From Pseudomonadota bacterium (GTDB lineage: Bacteria > Myxococcota_A > Polyangia > GCA-2747355), in assembly GCA_016711215.1 (NCBI GenBank), contig JADJTL010000002.1, positions 248,001 through 312,000 on the forward strand: a stretch of 64,000 nucleotides of DNA, given 5' to 3'. Below the pieces are notes generated by a model that saw nothing but the letters and a program-made list of their open reading frames with translations, did not search any database and was not told the DNA's origin. Position numbers and translations under genes: made by a program. The stretch's first letter is position 1. Each line of letters opens with the position of its first letter. Below, one piece after another: positions 17,054 through 26,980 of the stretch.

Positions 17054-18148
17054 TTGAAACCGCTCTGCCCTTCGATCACCTCACGCGCCGCGCTCGAAAC
17101 CTGGTCGCTCAGCCCGGGACCCCGCGTGCTCGGCCTCCTGGCGCTCGCAGCCCTCGGCGGCTGCTGCACGAGTGCGCGCTGCCTCGAACGCCACAGCAGC
17201 CCGGATCGCGAGCGCGTTCAGGCGGTCAACGTGAAGCTCGGCGTGGTCCACAATGACCGCGTCAGCAGCCCGGCGCGGGATCGCACGGACTGGAAGTTCG
17301 TCGACCTCCCCAAGCCCGGCAAGCTCTCGGTACAACTCCATTGGGACACCGGCCAGGCGCGGCTCGAGCTGACCGTCTTCGACGTGCTCGGCGTCAAGGT
17401 CCAGGATGGTCGGCCGTGGGGTAGCGGCGGGCTGCGCGCCGCCGTCGCAGTCGAGGAGCCCGGGCGCTACTACGTGCGCGTGCGCGCCAGCGGGAAGCGC
17501 GACGAGACCGCCTACTCGCTGCGCCTCGAGTTCACGCCCGATCGCCCGGCGGCGCAATGCCAGAGCTGCTCGCCGGGTGAGCACCGCTGCCTCGGCAGCG
17601 ACGCCTACCTCACCTGCGAACAGGTCTCGCGCGACTGCAACGCCTGGAGCCGAAGCGTGAGCTGCGCGCCCGGCATCGCCTGTCGCGAGGGGCAGTGTGA
17701 GACCTGCGCTGAGAGCTGCACGCCGGGGCAACGCCGCTGCCGCGACGGCACCCACGTCGAGATCTGCCGCGCCGAAGAGGCAGCCTGTCCGGCCTGGGTC
17801 AGCGCCAGCACCTGCGCCGGCGAGGAGCGTTGCCGCGGCGCTGGTCAGTGTGTGCGCCCGCGACGCGGCGGCGGCGCCCGCGCCGAGCCGGCGCCCGCCA
17901 GCGACCGCGCGCGCGCGCGCATCATCAGCATCTATCGCTACCGTGGGCGCATGACGCTGCACATCGAGATCGGTGACAGCACGTCGATCAAGGCGGGCCA
18001 GGTCGGCCGCGTGCTCGAGGGGACAGGCAGCACAGCGCTCGCCGGCGGTGAGATCAGGATCTCGAAGGTGGCCGGGCGCTTCGCGATCGCGACGACGAAC
18101 CTCGAGACGCTCGGCAACAACCGCTGGGTCGAGATCCAGCTGCGATGA
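17054..18148 (+). CDS. Cys-rich lipoprotein
   Basis: The protein has 364 residues. A TTG start is followed by a lipoprotein signal (VLGLLALAALGGC). Residues about 50-160 resemble a beta-sandwich (KLSVQLHWDTGQARLELTVFD, GRYYVRVRASG) like pre-peptidase C-terminal domains. Two Cys-rich repeats follow (CQSCSPGEHRCLGSDAYLTC and CAESCTPGQRRCRDGTHVEIC), then a C-terminal region about 290-364 (IISIYRYRGRMTLHIEIGD, GQVGRVLEGTGSTALAGGEI) that looks like a small beta-barrel. Repeats of this kind are common on surface lipoproteins of Myxococcota. Its stop overlaps the start of the next lipoprotein gene (ATGA). The function is unknown. Confidence 0.7.
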   Translation: MKPLCPSITSRAALETWSLSPGPRVLGLLALAALGGCCTSARCLERHSSPDRERVQAVNVKLGVVHNDRVSSPARDRTDWKFVDLPKPGKLSVQLHWDTGQARLELTVFDVLGVKVQDGRPWGSGGLRAAVAVEEPGRYYVRVRASGKRDETAYSLRLEFTPDRPAAQCQSCSPGEHRCLGSDAYLTCEQVSRDCNAWSRSVSCAPGIACREGQCETCAESCTPGQRRCRDGTHVEICRAEEAACPAWVSASTCAGEERCRGAGQCVRPRRGGGARAEPAPASDRARARIISIYRYRGRMTLHIEIGDSTSIKAGQVGRVLEGTGSTALAGGEIRISKVAGRFAIATTNLETLGNNRWVEIQLR

Positions 18149-18795
18149 GCCGCCTCCGTCGGCCGCGCCACCCGCAGGCGCCGTCTGCGCTGCTCAGGCA
18201 CCGAGCGGGCGCGCGGCGCGTCGGCGCGCTGGCGCCTTGGCGTTGCGCCGTCGTCGGCCTCTGCCTGCTGCCGCTGGCGGCCTGCGCGGCTCATAGCGAG
18301 CGCGGCTCGAGTTGGCGCGACACCACCGTCGACTACGGCCAAGGGCAGCTCCGGCTCTCGGTGCGCGTGCGCTGGTCGGTGGAGAGCGATCCGGCCGGCG
18401 CGACCATTCGCACCCCCGAGGGCGGCGAAGCGCTGGTGCGCGTCTTTGCCTGCGGGCAGCCGATGCGCCAGGTGCGCGCGCACATCGCCGAGCGCCTACG
18501 CGGTCAGATGCTGGCCGAGCGCCTGGTTGAACGGGGCGGTGTGCTGGCCTGGGCCTGGCGTCCCGGCCGCCCGACCGAACGCGCGGCGACCGAGCTTCCA
18601 CCCACCCAGGTGGCGGTTGCCGTCCACGGCCCGCTGCTGATCGCCGTGAGCTCGACCAACCTGCCGCCCGATGAGGTCGTCGAGCTGGCGCGCCGCGTGC
18701 GCCTCGAGCTGCCGATCCCGCTGATCCGCGGCTGCCTCCCGGTCTGCGGCCCGGAACAACCCTGCCAGCCCGAAGAGGGCACGCTTCCGCTCTAG
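18145..18795 (+). CDS. Lipoprotein, function unknown
   Basis: The protein has 216 residues. A basic N-terminus, a hydrophobic segment and the lipobox LAAC (LLPLAACAAHSERG) indicate export and lipidation. The mature part has no domain I recognise; it contains the phrases DYGQGQLRLSVRVRWSVESD and VAVAVHGPLLIAVSSTNL, and ends with a Cys-containing tail (IRGCLPVCGPEQPC). It overlaps the previous gene by four bases, so the two lipoproteins probably act together. Confidence 0.65.
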   Translation: MSRLRRPRHPQAPSALLRHRAGARRVGALAPWRCAVVGLCLLPLAACAAHSERGSSWRDTTVDYGQGQLRLSVRVRWSVESDPAGATIRTPEGGEALVRVFACGQPMRQVRAHIAERLRGQMLAERLVERGGVLAWAWRPGRPTERAATELPPTQVAVAVHGPLLIAVSSTNLPPDEVVELARRVRLELPIPLIRGCLPVCGPEQPCQPEEGTLPL

Positions 18796-18830
18796 CGGTC
18801 GGGGCGCGCTCGAGCGGCGCGGCCCCTCGA

Positions 18831-20975
18831 TCAAGGTCCGCGATGGAACTCGAGCTGGCGCACGGCGACGTTGCCCGCCTCGTCGCGGGCGCGCAGCGCC
18901 AGCGTATGCGGGCCAGGGGCGAGCCGCGGCGGCAGGCGCAGGCGGAAGGCCTCCTGCTGCGCATCGAAGACGCCGTCGACCGGCTCGAGCAAGCGCCAGC
19001 GCTCACCGTCGAGGGCATAGGCCAGCTCGCGGATCGGGCTGGCGGCGTCACGCGCCGTGCCCTCCACGTTGGCCTCACGCACGCTCAGCGTGGCGATCTC
19101 GGGCGGGCGGTTGTCGACCAGCACCGGCCGCGAGATCAACGCGTGGCGCAGCGTCTGCTCGGGACCGTTGGCCGCCTCGTCCGAGGCGACGACGCGCAGG
19201 CGATAGCTGCCGTCGGCGATGCTCTCGGTCTCCCAGACATACTCCGCCTTATCGAGCGGGAGCTGTCGATCGATCGGGCGCCAGACCTTGCCCAGCTCGG
19301 GGCGGAAGTAGACCCAATAGACCAGCGGATCCTTATCCGGGTTCTCGACCTGCCAGCGCAGCTTGATCCGCGCCTCGCGCCGCTCGGCGCCCTCCACGCC
19401 TTCTCCCTGCGTGGCGACGATCTCGGTCACGCGCGCGCGCTGGTTGGTCGGCCGGTAGTAGACCTTGAGGCTGCGCAGGTGTCCCGCGTAGGGCTTGCGC
19501 CAGACCGCCTTGAGCTGAAGATAGCGCGCGTAGGGGCTCAGCAGGCGCACGCGCCCCGTGGCCAGCGACTTGGCGGCCTGCCAGCCGCTCCAGAGGTCGT
19601 CGGGCGTCGCGGTGTTGCCGCTGCGGCTGAAGAGCTCGAGCGGCGCCGTCGCCTGGAAGTAGAGCTCGCCCCATTGCGCGACCAGTCCAGCGTCGACGAC
19701 CTTGCTCAGATAGGTCGGGGCCTGCGCCGGTGCCGGCAGCACGCGATAGACGGCGGCGCCGTCCGCCGTCGCCAGGTAGGGTGGCTCGGCGTCGACCGCC
19801 AGCACGCGGACCTGTCGCTCCGGCAGATCGAAGACCGCCTGCACCGCGCGCTGCGCGCCGACGCGATAGACCTTGCCCTCACTTCCCTCACCGGCCCAGA
19901 GCGTGCCCTGGCGATCGATCGCCAGCTCGGTGAAATAGCCGCTCGGCAGCGCCAGCAGCTCGTCCAGCCGTCCCTGGGCATCGAGGCGGTAGAGGGCGCC
20001 CTTTGCCGCCTTGGCCCCCGGGCGCAGCTCCTCGGCGCGTGGCTTGGGGGTGGCGGGCGCGCTGCTGGCGGCCTTGCCGGGGAGCGGCGTCCCGCCCGCG
20101 CCCTTGGCGACGACATCAAAGCGCGGCACGCCGCTCGACTCGGGCGGGAACTGATTGACGGCGATGAAGATCGCGCCCTCGCGACCGACCGCGACAGCGT
20201 GGACCTCGCTGGCCTGGAAGTCATGCAGCGCCTCGCCGCGCCCATTCGGGCTGACCCGGTAGAGCACGGCGCGATCGTGGCTGCCGGTGAGCAAGCGCCC
20301 CGCCGCGTCCGGCACCAGACAGAGGAGATGCTGCTCCTTCGGGTCAAAGAGCACGGCGGGCTTGGCCGCGCCGCTCAGTGCCACGCTGAAGAGCTTGCCC
20401 GGGGCGCCCGAGGCCGCGACGACCCGGTCGCGCGCGGCGTCCCAGTAGAGCGCCCAGATGTGCTTGGCCGGCAGGGCCGCCAGCTGGCGCCACTTGCCGT
20501 TGGTGGGATCGACCTCGAGCAGGCGGGCGCCGGGCATCGTCGCCGCCAGCAACTTGCCGCGCGGGCCGCGCGTCAGGGCCGTGATCACCAAGCCGTCGAG
20601 CTGCGCGACCACGCGCACCTGCTCGCCCTCCACCGCCCAGAGCCGCGCCTCGTCACCGGTCCCTAGGAAGAGCGTGCGCGGATCGGCAGCGCGTACCGCC
20701 GACCAGACCAGCGTCGCCGGCGGCAGCTTGGCCAGGCGCCGCTGACCCAAGCCCGCCACGACCTCACCGCGCGAAGAGACCGCCGTCCCCTCTGGCTTGC
20801 CGGCATCGAGCTCGGCGAAGGAGGCGAGCTCGACCGTCACCGTAGGCGCGGCCCGGGCGCTCCCGCGAGCGCCGAGCGCGACCAGCAGCGCCCCCAGCCC
20901 CAGCGACCAGCGGGCGGCGCTGCGCTGCGCGCGACAGCGATGGCAGGCATCCGCGCGTCGGTGGATCGGCCTCAT
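18831..20975 (-). CDS. Exported beta-propeller protein with C-terminal Ig-like domains
   Basis: The protein has 714 residues. A signal peptide (LGLGALLVALGARGSARA) is followed by propeller-like repeats up to about residue 430 (RTLFLGTGDEARLWAV, GKLLAATMPGARLLEVD, GRLLTGSHDRAVLYRV, GTLWAGEGSEGKVYRVG). The remainder has beta-sandwich features (LKVYYRPTNQRARVTEI, SYRLRVVASDEAANGPEQ, PHTLALRARDEAGN). The ATG overlaps the stop of the S55 peptidase gene (ATGA), so both are made from one message. I infer a periplasmic or surface sensing/scaffold role next to a peptidase; no catalytic motif is visible. Confidence 0.7.
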   Translation of the reverse strand: MRPIHRRADACHRCRAQRSAARWSLGLGALLVALGARGSARAAPTVTVELASFAELDAGKPEGTAVSSRGEVVAGLGQRRLAKLPPATLVWSAVRAADPRTLFLGTGDEARLWAVEGEQVRVVAQLDGLVITALTRGPRGKLLAATMPGARLLEVDPTNGKWRQLAALPAKHIWALYWDAARDRVVAASGAPGKLFSVALSGAAKPAVLFDPKEQHLLCLVPDAAGRLLTGSHDRAVLYRVSPNGRGEALHDFQASEVHAVAVGREGAIFIAVNQFPPESSGVPRFDVVAKGAGGTPLPGKAASSAPATPKPRAEELRPGAKAAKGALYRLDAQGRLDELLALPSGYFTELAIDRQGTLWAGEGSEGKVYRVGAQRAVQAVFDLPERQVRVLAVDAEPPYLATADGAAVYRVLPAPAQAPTYLSKVVDAGLVAQWGELYFQATAPLELFSRSGNTATPDDLWSGWQAAKSLATGRVRLLSPYARYLQLKAVWRKPYAGHLRSLKVYYRPTNQRARVTEIVATQGEGVEGAERREARIKLRWQVENPDKDPLVYWVYFRPELGKVWRPIDRQLPLDKAEYVWETESIADGSYRLRVVASDEAANGPEQTLRHALISRPVLVDNRPPEIATLSVREANVEGTARDAASPIRELAYALDGERWRLLEPVDGVFDAQQEAFRLRLPPRLAPGPHTLALRARDEAGNVAVRQLEFHRGP

Positions 20976-22942
20976 TCGCTCTCCTCCGTGCTCATCACGC
21001 GCAGGCGCAGTTCCTTGCGGCCGAGGACGATCTCCGGCGCCGGGAAGACGCTGCGCTCTGCTGTCTTCAGCGGCGCGCTATCCCGCTCCTCGGCGCCCGT
21101 GCGCAACGTGTCGAGGGCCGAGGGCGGCAGCTCGTCGACCAGCCGGCCGCGCAGCTTCAGGCCCTGGCTGGGGCTACGCAGGCTGACGACGACCGCGCGG
21201 GACGGATAGCTCTTGGGCAACTGCGCCAGCAGCTGCGCCAGCGTCTCGGGCGGCGCGAACTCAGGGCGGATCGAGCTCCCGCTGCCAACCTCGACGACGA
21301 TCACCGAGCCGGCGAGGAGGCGCGGAATCGTCAGCGGATAGCTGCGCGTCACCTCGGGGCCGGCGAAGGGCTTGAAGGTCACACGCAGGGGCACGCGAGC
21401 ACCCGGCGCCACGACATTCGCCGGAACGGCCAGCGCCACGATCCTTAGCGGCTGGCGATCGTAGTGCGCGCTGAGGTCGACGTCGATGCGCTCGATCGCC
21501 ACCGTGGCGAAGGGATTGCTCATCAGCGCGCGCAGCGCCGCGAGACCGCGCGCGTTGGCCGCTGCGGCCCGCAAGCCGACGTCGCTATGTTGCTGCTCGA
21601 CGATGCGCAGCTCGGGATAGCCGCGCACCGTCAGGCGGGTGATCAGGTCGTAGCTGACGTCGGCGACATCCGCGCGGGCCTGGCCGATCGCGCTGGTCAC
21701 GACGCTACCGACGAGCATCGGCGTCAGCATGCGGTGGTCGGCCACCCGCACACGATAGACCTCGCGCTGCTCGCCGGCGCGCAGCGTTACCGTCATCGGA
21801 ATCATCCGCGCGCGGCGGCTCGTATCGGCCAGCACGCCCTCTTGGCGATCCTGGACCAGCGCACCCAGCTCGCGCGCCGGGCTGCTCAGCTTGAAGGCGT
21901 GGGCGAGGTTCGCCAGCGAGTGATTGATGCGCGCGCTGCCGACCGGCAGGACGAGCTGGCCAGCGTTGAACATGCTGTGGCCGAAGGCGAGCACCGCCGA
22001 GCCCTCGACCCAGGTCGCCGTGCCCGTGCCGTTCATGGCGACATCACCGTCGACGAGCGTGACGCCGAGCGCGGCGCCGGGCGTCAGGCGCTCGGGCCCC
22101 TCGCTCTTCCCGGTTCCACCGCCTTGCAGCGGCTCGAAGCCGAAGCTGGCCAACCCGCGCCGAAGCTGCGCGCGCGCGTCCGCCGTCAGGCCCGCGGTGT
22201 TGAGCGGCACCGTCACCGGCAGCAGCGCCTCCGGACCGGCGGCCGCCTTGCTCGCCCGGCGGCCCGCGGCGAAGGGCAGCTCCCACCAGCGCCGGCGCTC
22301 AAGCTCGGCCCACCAGGCGGCGGCGGCTCGCGCAGGGGGCTCGGCGCGCGCGTTGGCAGGCGCGGGCTCTGGACGCCAAGGGTAGTCGCGCAGCCGCAGC
22401 ATGTTGGCGATCGGCGTGACACCGAAGATCGGCTCCTTGGCGAAGCGCCAGCCGTAGGCCAAGGCCCCCACCAACTTGCCCTCGAGATAGATCGGGCTGC
22501 CGCTCATGCCGCCCAGCACGCCGGCCCGCGCGAGCACCGGATGGCGCCCGCGCATCAGGATGATGTCCTGCTTGGGTAGAAAGCCGCGCAGCACGTCGAT
22601 CACCTCGACCTCGAAGGGCTCGATCTTGAAGCCCTCGAAGACGGTCAGGCCGTAGCCCTTCATGCGGGGCCGCACGCGCTCAAGCGGCAGCGTCCCCGCG
22701 ACCGCGCGGGCCACGGAGACGGCCGGCGGCGCAGCGGCGGCGTCCTCGGCGCGCGCGATCCGCGGCGCGAGCGCGATCCAGCCAGCGAGCATGGAGCAGA
22801 CGAGGACGCTAGCGGCGAAGCGGCTGGCGCCAGAGCCTGCAGCTGCAGAGCGGGCGGCTGAGCGCGGCCCCGCGACCGCGGCAGGCGGACGACCACCAGG
22901 CGGACGACCACATCGGCGATGGAGCGCGAACGAGTCAGTCAC
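20972..22942 (-). CDS. SpoIVB-like S55 peptidase-domain protein
   Basis: The protein has 656 residues and a GTG start. After a signal or anchor segment (about 43-65), residues 83 to about 170 match the SpoIVB S55 domain seen outside Firmicutes: RPRMKGYGLTVFEGFK, IDVLRGFLPKQDIILMRG, and GMSGSPIYLEGKLVGALAYG, whose GMSGSP holds the probable nucleophile Ser near residue 149. A second conserved part, VLAFGHSMFNAGQLVLP, follows near 320. The C-terminal half is mostly beta with no clear domain. In Bacillus SpoIVB triggers regulated membrane proteolysis; the role in Gram-negatives is not established. It is translationally coupled to the propeller gene downstream. Confidence 0.78.
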   Translation of the reverse strand: MTDSFALHRRCGRPPGGRPPAAVAGPRSAARSAAAGSGASRFAASVLVCSMLAGWIALAPRIARAEDAAAAPPAVSVARAVAGTLPLERVRPRMKGYGLTVFEGFKIEPFEVEVIDVLRGFLPKQDIILMRGRHPVLARAGVLGGMSGSPIYLEGKLVGALAYGWRFAKEPIFGVTPIANMLRLRDYPWRPEPAPANARAEPPARAAAAWWAELERRRWWELPFAAGRRASKAAAGPEALLPVTVPLNTAGLTADARAQLRRGLASFGFEPLQGGGTGKSEGPERLTPGAALGVTLVDGDVAMNGTGTATWVEGSAVLAFGHSMFNAGQLVLPVGSARINHSLANLAHAFKLSSPARELGALVQDRQEGVLADTSRRARMIPMTVTLRAGEQREVYRVRVADHRMLTPMLVGSVVTSAIGQARADVADVSYDLITRLTVRGYPELRIVEQQHSDVGLRAAAANARGLAALRALMSNPFATVAIERIDVDLSAHYDRQPLRIVALAVPANVVAPGARVPLRVTFKPFAGPEVTRSYPLTIPRLLAGSVIVVEVGSGSSIRPEFAPPETLAQLLAQLPKSYPSRAVVVSLRSPSQGLKLRGRLVDELPPSALDTLRTGAEERDSAPLKTAERSVFPAPEIVLGRKELRLRVMSTEESE

Positions 22943-23057
22943 GTCCGGGCAGCATAGAAGGCGCCCCCTGGGCCGTCAAAAACAACCGCGCCGACGCCGC
23001 GGCCAGGGAGCGCCGAGCGCAGCGGAGTCGCCCGGGGCAGCGAGCGCGCGGGGCGAG

Positions 23058-24023
<966 letters not shown>

Positions 24024-24144
24024 CATCGCCCTCCTTGCCCATTTTCCTGTTTCCCCGTTGCCCAGCGTCCTAGACAGGCCGCGGCCGAGTCCGCGCCGGA
24101 AGCCGCAGCGATTTGGCTCGAGCTTCCGCCCAGCCCCCGCCGCG

Positions 24145-24582
24145 TTAGATCACGAAATCGAGGGCCCCGTGGCCTTCGACCTGGCGGCGCAGATCCTCGA
24201 GGGTCACCGATTCCACAGCGGCGCGCATCGCCGCCTCGAGCCGACCCCAGAGGGCGCTGAGGCAAGCCTCGGCGGCGCCGCGTTCGACGCTCGGCGGCAG
24301 CTCGCCACGCCCGGGTCGCGCGAAGGGACCATCGATCGCCTCGACGATCGCCCCCACCGTCAGATGTCCCGCATCGCGGAGCAGGCGATGCCCACCGTCG
24401 GGGCCACGCTTGCTCGACACGAAGCCGGCGCGCTGAAGGTCGCGCATCACGGCCTCGAGGAACTTCTCCGGCGCCGCGGTACGTTGGGCGATCTCCGCGG
24501 TGCGAACCCCGCCGCGGGCCCCATGCAGCGCCAGGTCGAGCATCGCCCCCACAGCGTACGCGGCTCGTTGCGAAACACGCAT
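24145..24582 (-). CDS. Rrf2-family transcriptional regulator
   Basis: The protein has 145 residues. An N-terminal winged helix-turn-helix (RVSQRAAYAVGAMLDLALHG, RTAEIAQRTAAPEKFLEAVM, AGFVSSKRGPDGGHRLLRD) is typical of Rrf2 proteins. The IscR-type cluster-binding three-Cys motif is absent; there is a single Cys near residue 104 (AEACLSAL). That places it nearer CymR/cysteine-type regulators than IscR. ATG at 24582 matches the family start; a GTG at 24603 is also in frame but would lie inside the inverted repeat. It precedes cysK, so it likely controls cysteine synthesis and itself. Confidence 0.88.
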   Translation of the reverse strand: MRVSQRAAYAVGAMLDLALHGARGGVRTAEIAQRTAAPEKFLEAVMRDLQRAGFVSSKRGPDGGHRLLRDAGHLTVGAIVEAIDGPFARPGRGELPPSVERGAAEACLSALWGRLEAAMRAAVESVTLEDLRRQVEGHGALDFVI

Positions 24583-24596
24583 GAGGGGAGATTCCC

Positions 24597-24614
24597 ATAT
24601 CACGATGGTGATAT
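24597..24614. promoter_or_regulatory. Inverted-repeat operator upstream of the Rrf2 gene
   Basis: ATATCAC-GATG-GTGATAT is a perfect 7-base inverted repeat with a 4-base spacer, in an AT-rich island 15 bases before the chosen Rrf2 start. Rrf2 proteins bind dyad sites of this size over their own promoters, so autoregulation of the Rrf2-cysK unit is the simplest reading. Confidence 0.7.
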
Positions 24615-24685
24615 CAAGAATAAAGCTCTAGCGGAGGTGATTTCTCCTCATCGGCCCCCCGCGCGCATGGGCCCCCGCGCTGGCG

Positions 24686-25477
24686 CTACGGGTCGGCCGG
24701 CGGACCCCAGGCCGCGAGAAACTCGGCGTGGTGCGGCTTGCCCGAGGCCAGCAGGGTCTCCCGGACGAGCGCATGCTCCTCTTGCAGTGCGACCGGACTG
24801 AGCCGGCCACGAAAGACCTCGAAGCGCAAGTAGACCAGGTAGGTATTGAGCACGTCGAGCTCGCAGTAGGCGCGAATGCGTTCGCGCTCTCCTGCCAGGT
24901 ACCAGGACCAGACGCTGCCACCACTGGCGCCGAGCTTGCCTGGCAGGCCGAGCAGGCGCGCGACCTCGTCGAGCCGCGCCCAGGCGCGGCCCTGATAGCC
25001 GCCGAGCACATCCATCAGATCGATGTGCCGCCAATGGAAGCGGCTGAGGTAGTTGTTCCAGCGATAGCCGGGATCCTGGTCGCCCTGCTCCCAGTAGCGC
25101 GGGGCTGCCACCCCATGACGCAGAGCCCGATACCCCAGCACTGGCAGATCGAAGCCGCGCCCGTTCCAGGAGACGAGCGTCGGGCCCAGTCGCTCCAGCC
25201 CGTCGAAGAAGCGCTGCACCAGATCTTCCTCCGGGGCCTCCGGCTCGCCGAGGCTCCAGAGCTTGAAGGACTCCCCGCTGCGCAGCGCGCAGCTGATGGC
25301 GACCACGCGGTGCTGATGCGGCGGCAAGAACGCGCCGCCCCCACCCTCGCGCGGCGGCAGCCGCGACTCCATCGCCTCGGCTATGGCAGCGTCGTCGAGC
25401 GCCGCTGGCGCGTCGAGCAGGCGTCGACCAAACTCGACATCCGGCACGGTCTCGATATCGAAGGTCAGGATATTCAT
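24686..25477 (-). CDS. Predicted 3'-5' exonuclease, PolB exonuclease-like
   Basis: The protein has 263 residues. RNase H-fold DEDD exonuclease motifs are visible: Exo I ILTFDIETVPD, Exo II VSWNGRGFDLPVLGYRAL and Exo III YCELDVLNTYLVYLRF, with the metal-binding Asp/Glu residues intact. IDLMDVLGGYQGRAWARLDE matches the family related to the proofreading domain of family B DNA polymerases. No polymerase domain is attached. ATG 25477 is the only good start. It is divergently transcribed from the lipoprotein at 25673. Confidence 0.87.
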   Translation of the reverse strand: MNILTFDIETVPDVEFGRRLLDAPAALDDAAIAEAMESRLPPREGGGGAFLPPHQHRVVAISCALRSGESFKLWSLGEPEAPEEDLVQRFFDGLERLGPTLVSWNGRGFDLPVLGYRALRHGVAAPRYWEQGDQDPGYRWNNYLSRFHWRHIDLMDVLGGYQGRAWARLDEVARLLGLPGKLGASGGSVWSWYLAGERERIRAYCELDVLNTYLVYLRFEVFRGRLSPVALQEEHALVRETLLASGKPHHAEFLAAWGPPADP

Positions 25478-25672
25478 CGCGTCCCCCCCCTCGGCGCCCG
25501 CGATCGCGACGCCGCTCTGACAGCGACCGCTGCGATCGCCGCCCGGCGAAGACGGTGAGCTTCGGAGCGTGAGGCGTCAAGTCGCTGCGCTGAGCGACCG
25601 TGCCCGCCGCGGCGAACCCGAAGCGACCGCCTCCCGGTTGCCTCCAGCTTGTGGCCAAGGGCGGGACGTGCG

Positions 25673-26677
25673 ATGAGCGCAGGAATGCAAGAGCAGCAGA
25701 TGCGAAGAACGGAGCCGGGGAAAGCGAGCGGTATGCTGAGAATGCCACCGCCGCGGCGCCAACGCGCTCCCTTGGCCCCAGGGCGACCGAGCGGGAGCCT
25801 TCGCGGGAGCCTCGGCCTGCGCAGCACGGGCGCCCTCCGCCGGGTCGCCGCTGCGCTCGCGATCGTCGGCGCGCTGGCGAGCACCGGCTGCCTGGCCCAG
25901 GAGGAGGGCGGCGCCGGGAGCGACGGCGGGACCCTCGACGACCGTGGCACCCTCGGCGGCGACGCCTCGGCGCTCGGCGACGGCGGCGGCCCTGACCGCG
26001 CCCTCATCGCCATCGAACCGCCGCGCGCGGGCACGTCGCGGGGCAGCGGCGGCGGCGCCTCCCCGGCCGGCGGCTTCGTCTCCGTCGGCGCGGTGCAATA
26101 CGTGCTGATCGTACCGAGCGGCTATCGCTCGACGCAGGCCACGCCCCTGGTGATCGTGGTGGCGGGGAGCCAGGGCGCGACCTCGCTCGCCAGCGCGCTG
26201 CTGCTCAACACCGCGTCGGTCGGACCGAGTGGGGCGATTCTCGCCGTCGTCGACTCGCAGCTCTACCTCGATGCGGCCGGCGCCGCGGCCCAGATGCTCG
26301 ACGACGTGCGCGCGCGCTACAACATCGACAACGATCGCACCTACCTACTCGGCGACGCCGAGGGCGTGGCGGCGGCCTTCGAGCTCGGCCTGCAAGCCCG
26401 GCAGAGCTGGTTCGCCGCGCTTTGGGGCAACGACCTGGTCGCGGTCCCCCTCTCGCGCCCGGCGCGCAGCGCGGCGCAGGTCGGCGTGGCGCCGTGGGCC
26501 AATATCAGCCCGGGCGGGCTGACGGCCTTCGCCATCGAGGTGCTGGCTGCCCTGCGCCAAGGCGGCTACCGTCTGCCGGAGGACGCGCCCTACAGCGGTC
26601 GCGGGGCGACGACTCGCGGCTCGGCCGCGGCCCAGCAGGCCGCGCTGCAGTTCTTCGCCAACAAGGTGAGGCAGTAA
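25673..26677 (+). CDS. Lipoprotein with degraded alpha/beta-hydrolase (esterase-like) fold
   Basis: The protein has 334 residues from ATG 25673; later ATGs (for example 25733) are possible. A signal segment (RRVAAALAIVGALASTGC) is followed by a Gly/Asp-rich disordered linker and, from about residue 120, an esterase/PHB-depolymerase-like core: VQYVLIVPSGY, TPLVIVVAGSQGATS, AAQMLDDVRARYNIDNDRTYLLGDAEG. In active members the last motif reads GxSxGG with the Ser nucleophile; here it is GDAEG, so the Ser is Ala and catalysis by the usual triad is unlikely. It may be a binding protein. Nothing in the neighbourhood suggests a substrate. Confidence 0.68.
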   Translation: MSAGMQEQQMRRTEPGKASGMLRMPPPRRQRAPLAPGRPSGSLRGSLGLRSTGALRRVAAALAIVGALASTGCLAQEEGGAGSDGGTLDDRGTLGGDASALGDGGGPDRALIAIEPPRAGTSRGSGGGASPAGGFVSVGAVQYVLIVPSGYRSTQATPLVIVVAGSQGATSLASALLLNTASVGPSGAILAVVDSQLYLDAAGAAAQMLDDVRARYNIDNDRTYLLGDAEGVAAAFELGLQARQSWFAALWGNDLVAVPLSRPARSAAQVGVAPWANISPGGLTAFAIEVLAALRQGGYRLPEDAPYSGRGATTRGSAAAQQAALQFFANKVRQ

Positions 26678-26729
26678 GGGCGAGCCATCGGAGGCATCAG
26701 CGGGGCGAAGCCCCGGGGAGGGTCCCAGC

Positions 26730-26954
26730 GTGCCGATCTACGAATACAAGTGCGAGCGGTGCGAGCGCCAATTCGAGGTGCTCCTGAAGACGACCGAGAA
26801 GGCCAAGTGCCCGCACTGCGGCGGCGCCAAGCTGAAGCAGCAGCTCTCGGTCTTCGCCGTCGGCGGCGCCAGCGGCGGCGGCATGGACGCCCTGCCCGAT
26901 GCCTGCCGCAGCTGCGGTGATCCGCGCGGCCCCGGCGCCTGCGGCATGCGCTAG
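26730..26954 (+). CDS. FmdB-family zinc ribbon protein
   Basis: The protein has 74 residues and a GTG start with GGGAGG upstream. MPIYEYKCERCERQFEVL and KCPHCGGAKLKQQLS carry the CxxC...CxxC zinc ribbon of FmdB proteins, thought to be small regulatory or adaptor proteins. The Gly/Cys tail (DACRSCGDPRGPGACG) has further Cys pairs, a common variant. Confidence 0.93.
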   Translation: MPIYEYKCERCERQFEVLLKTTEKAKCPHCGGAKLKQQLSVFAVGGASGGGMDALPDACRSCGDPRGPGACGMR

Positions 26955-26980
26955 ACGCGCAGGGCGCGCGCGTTGCGCTG

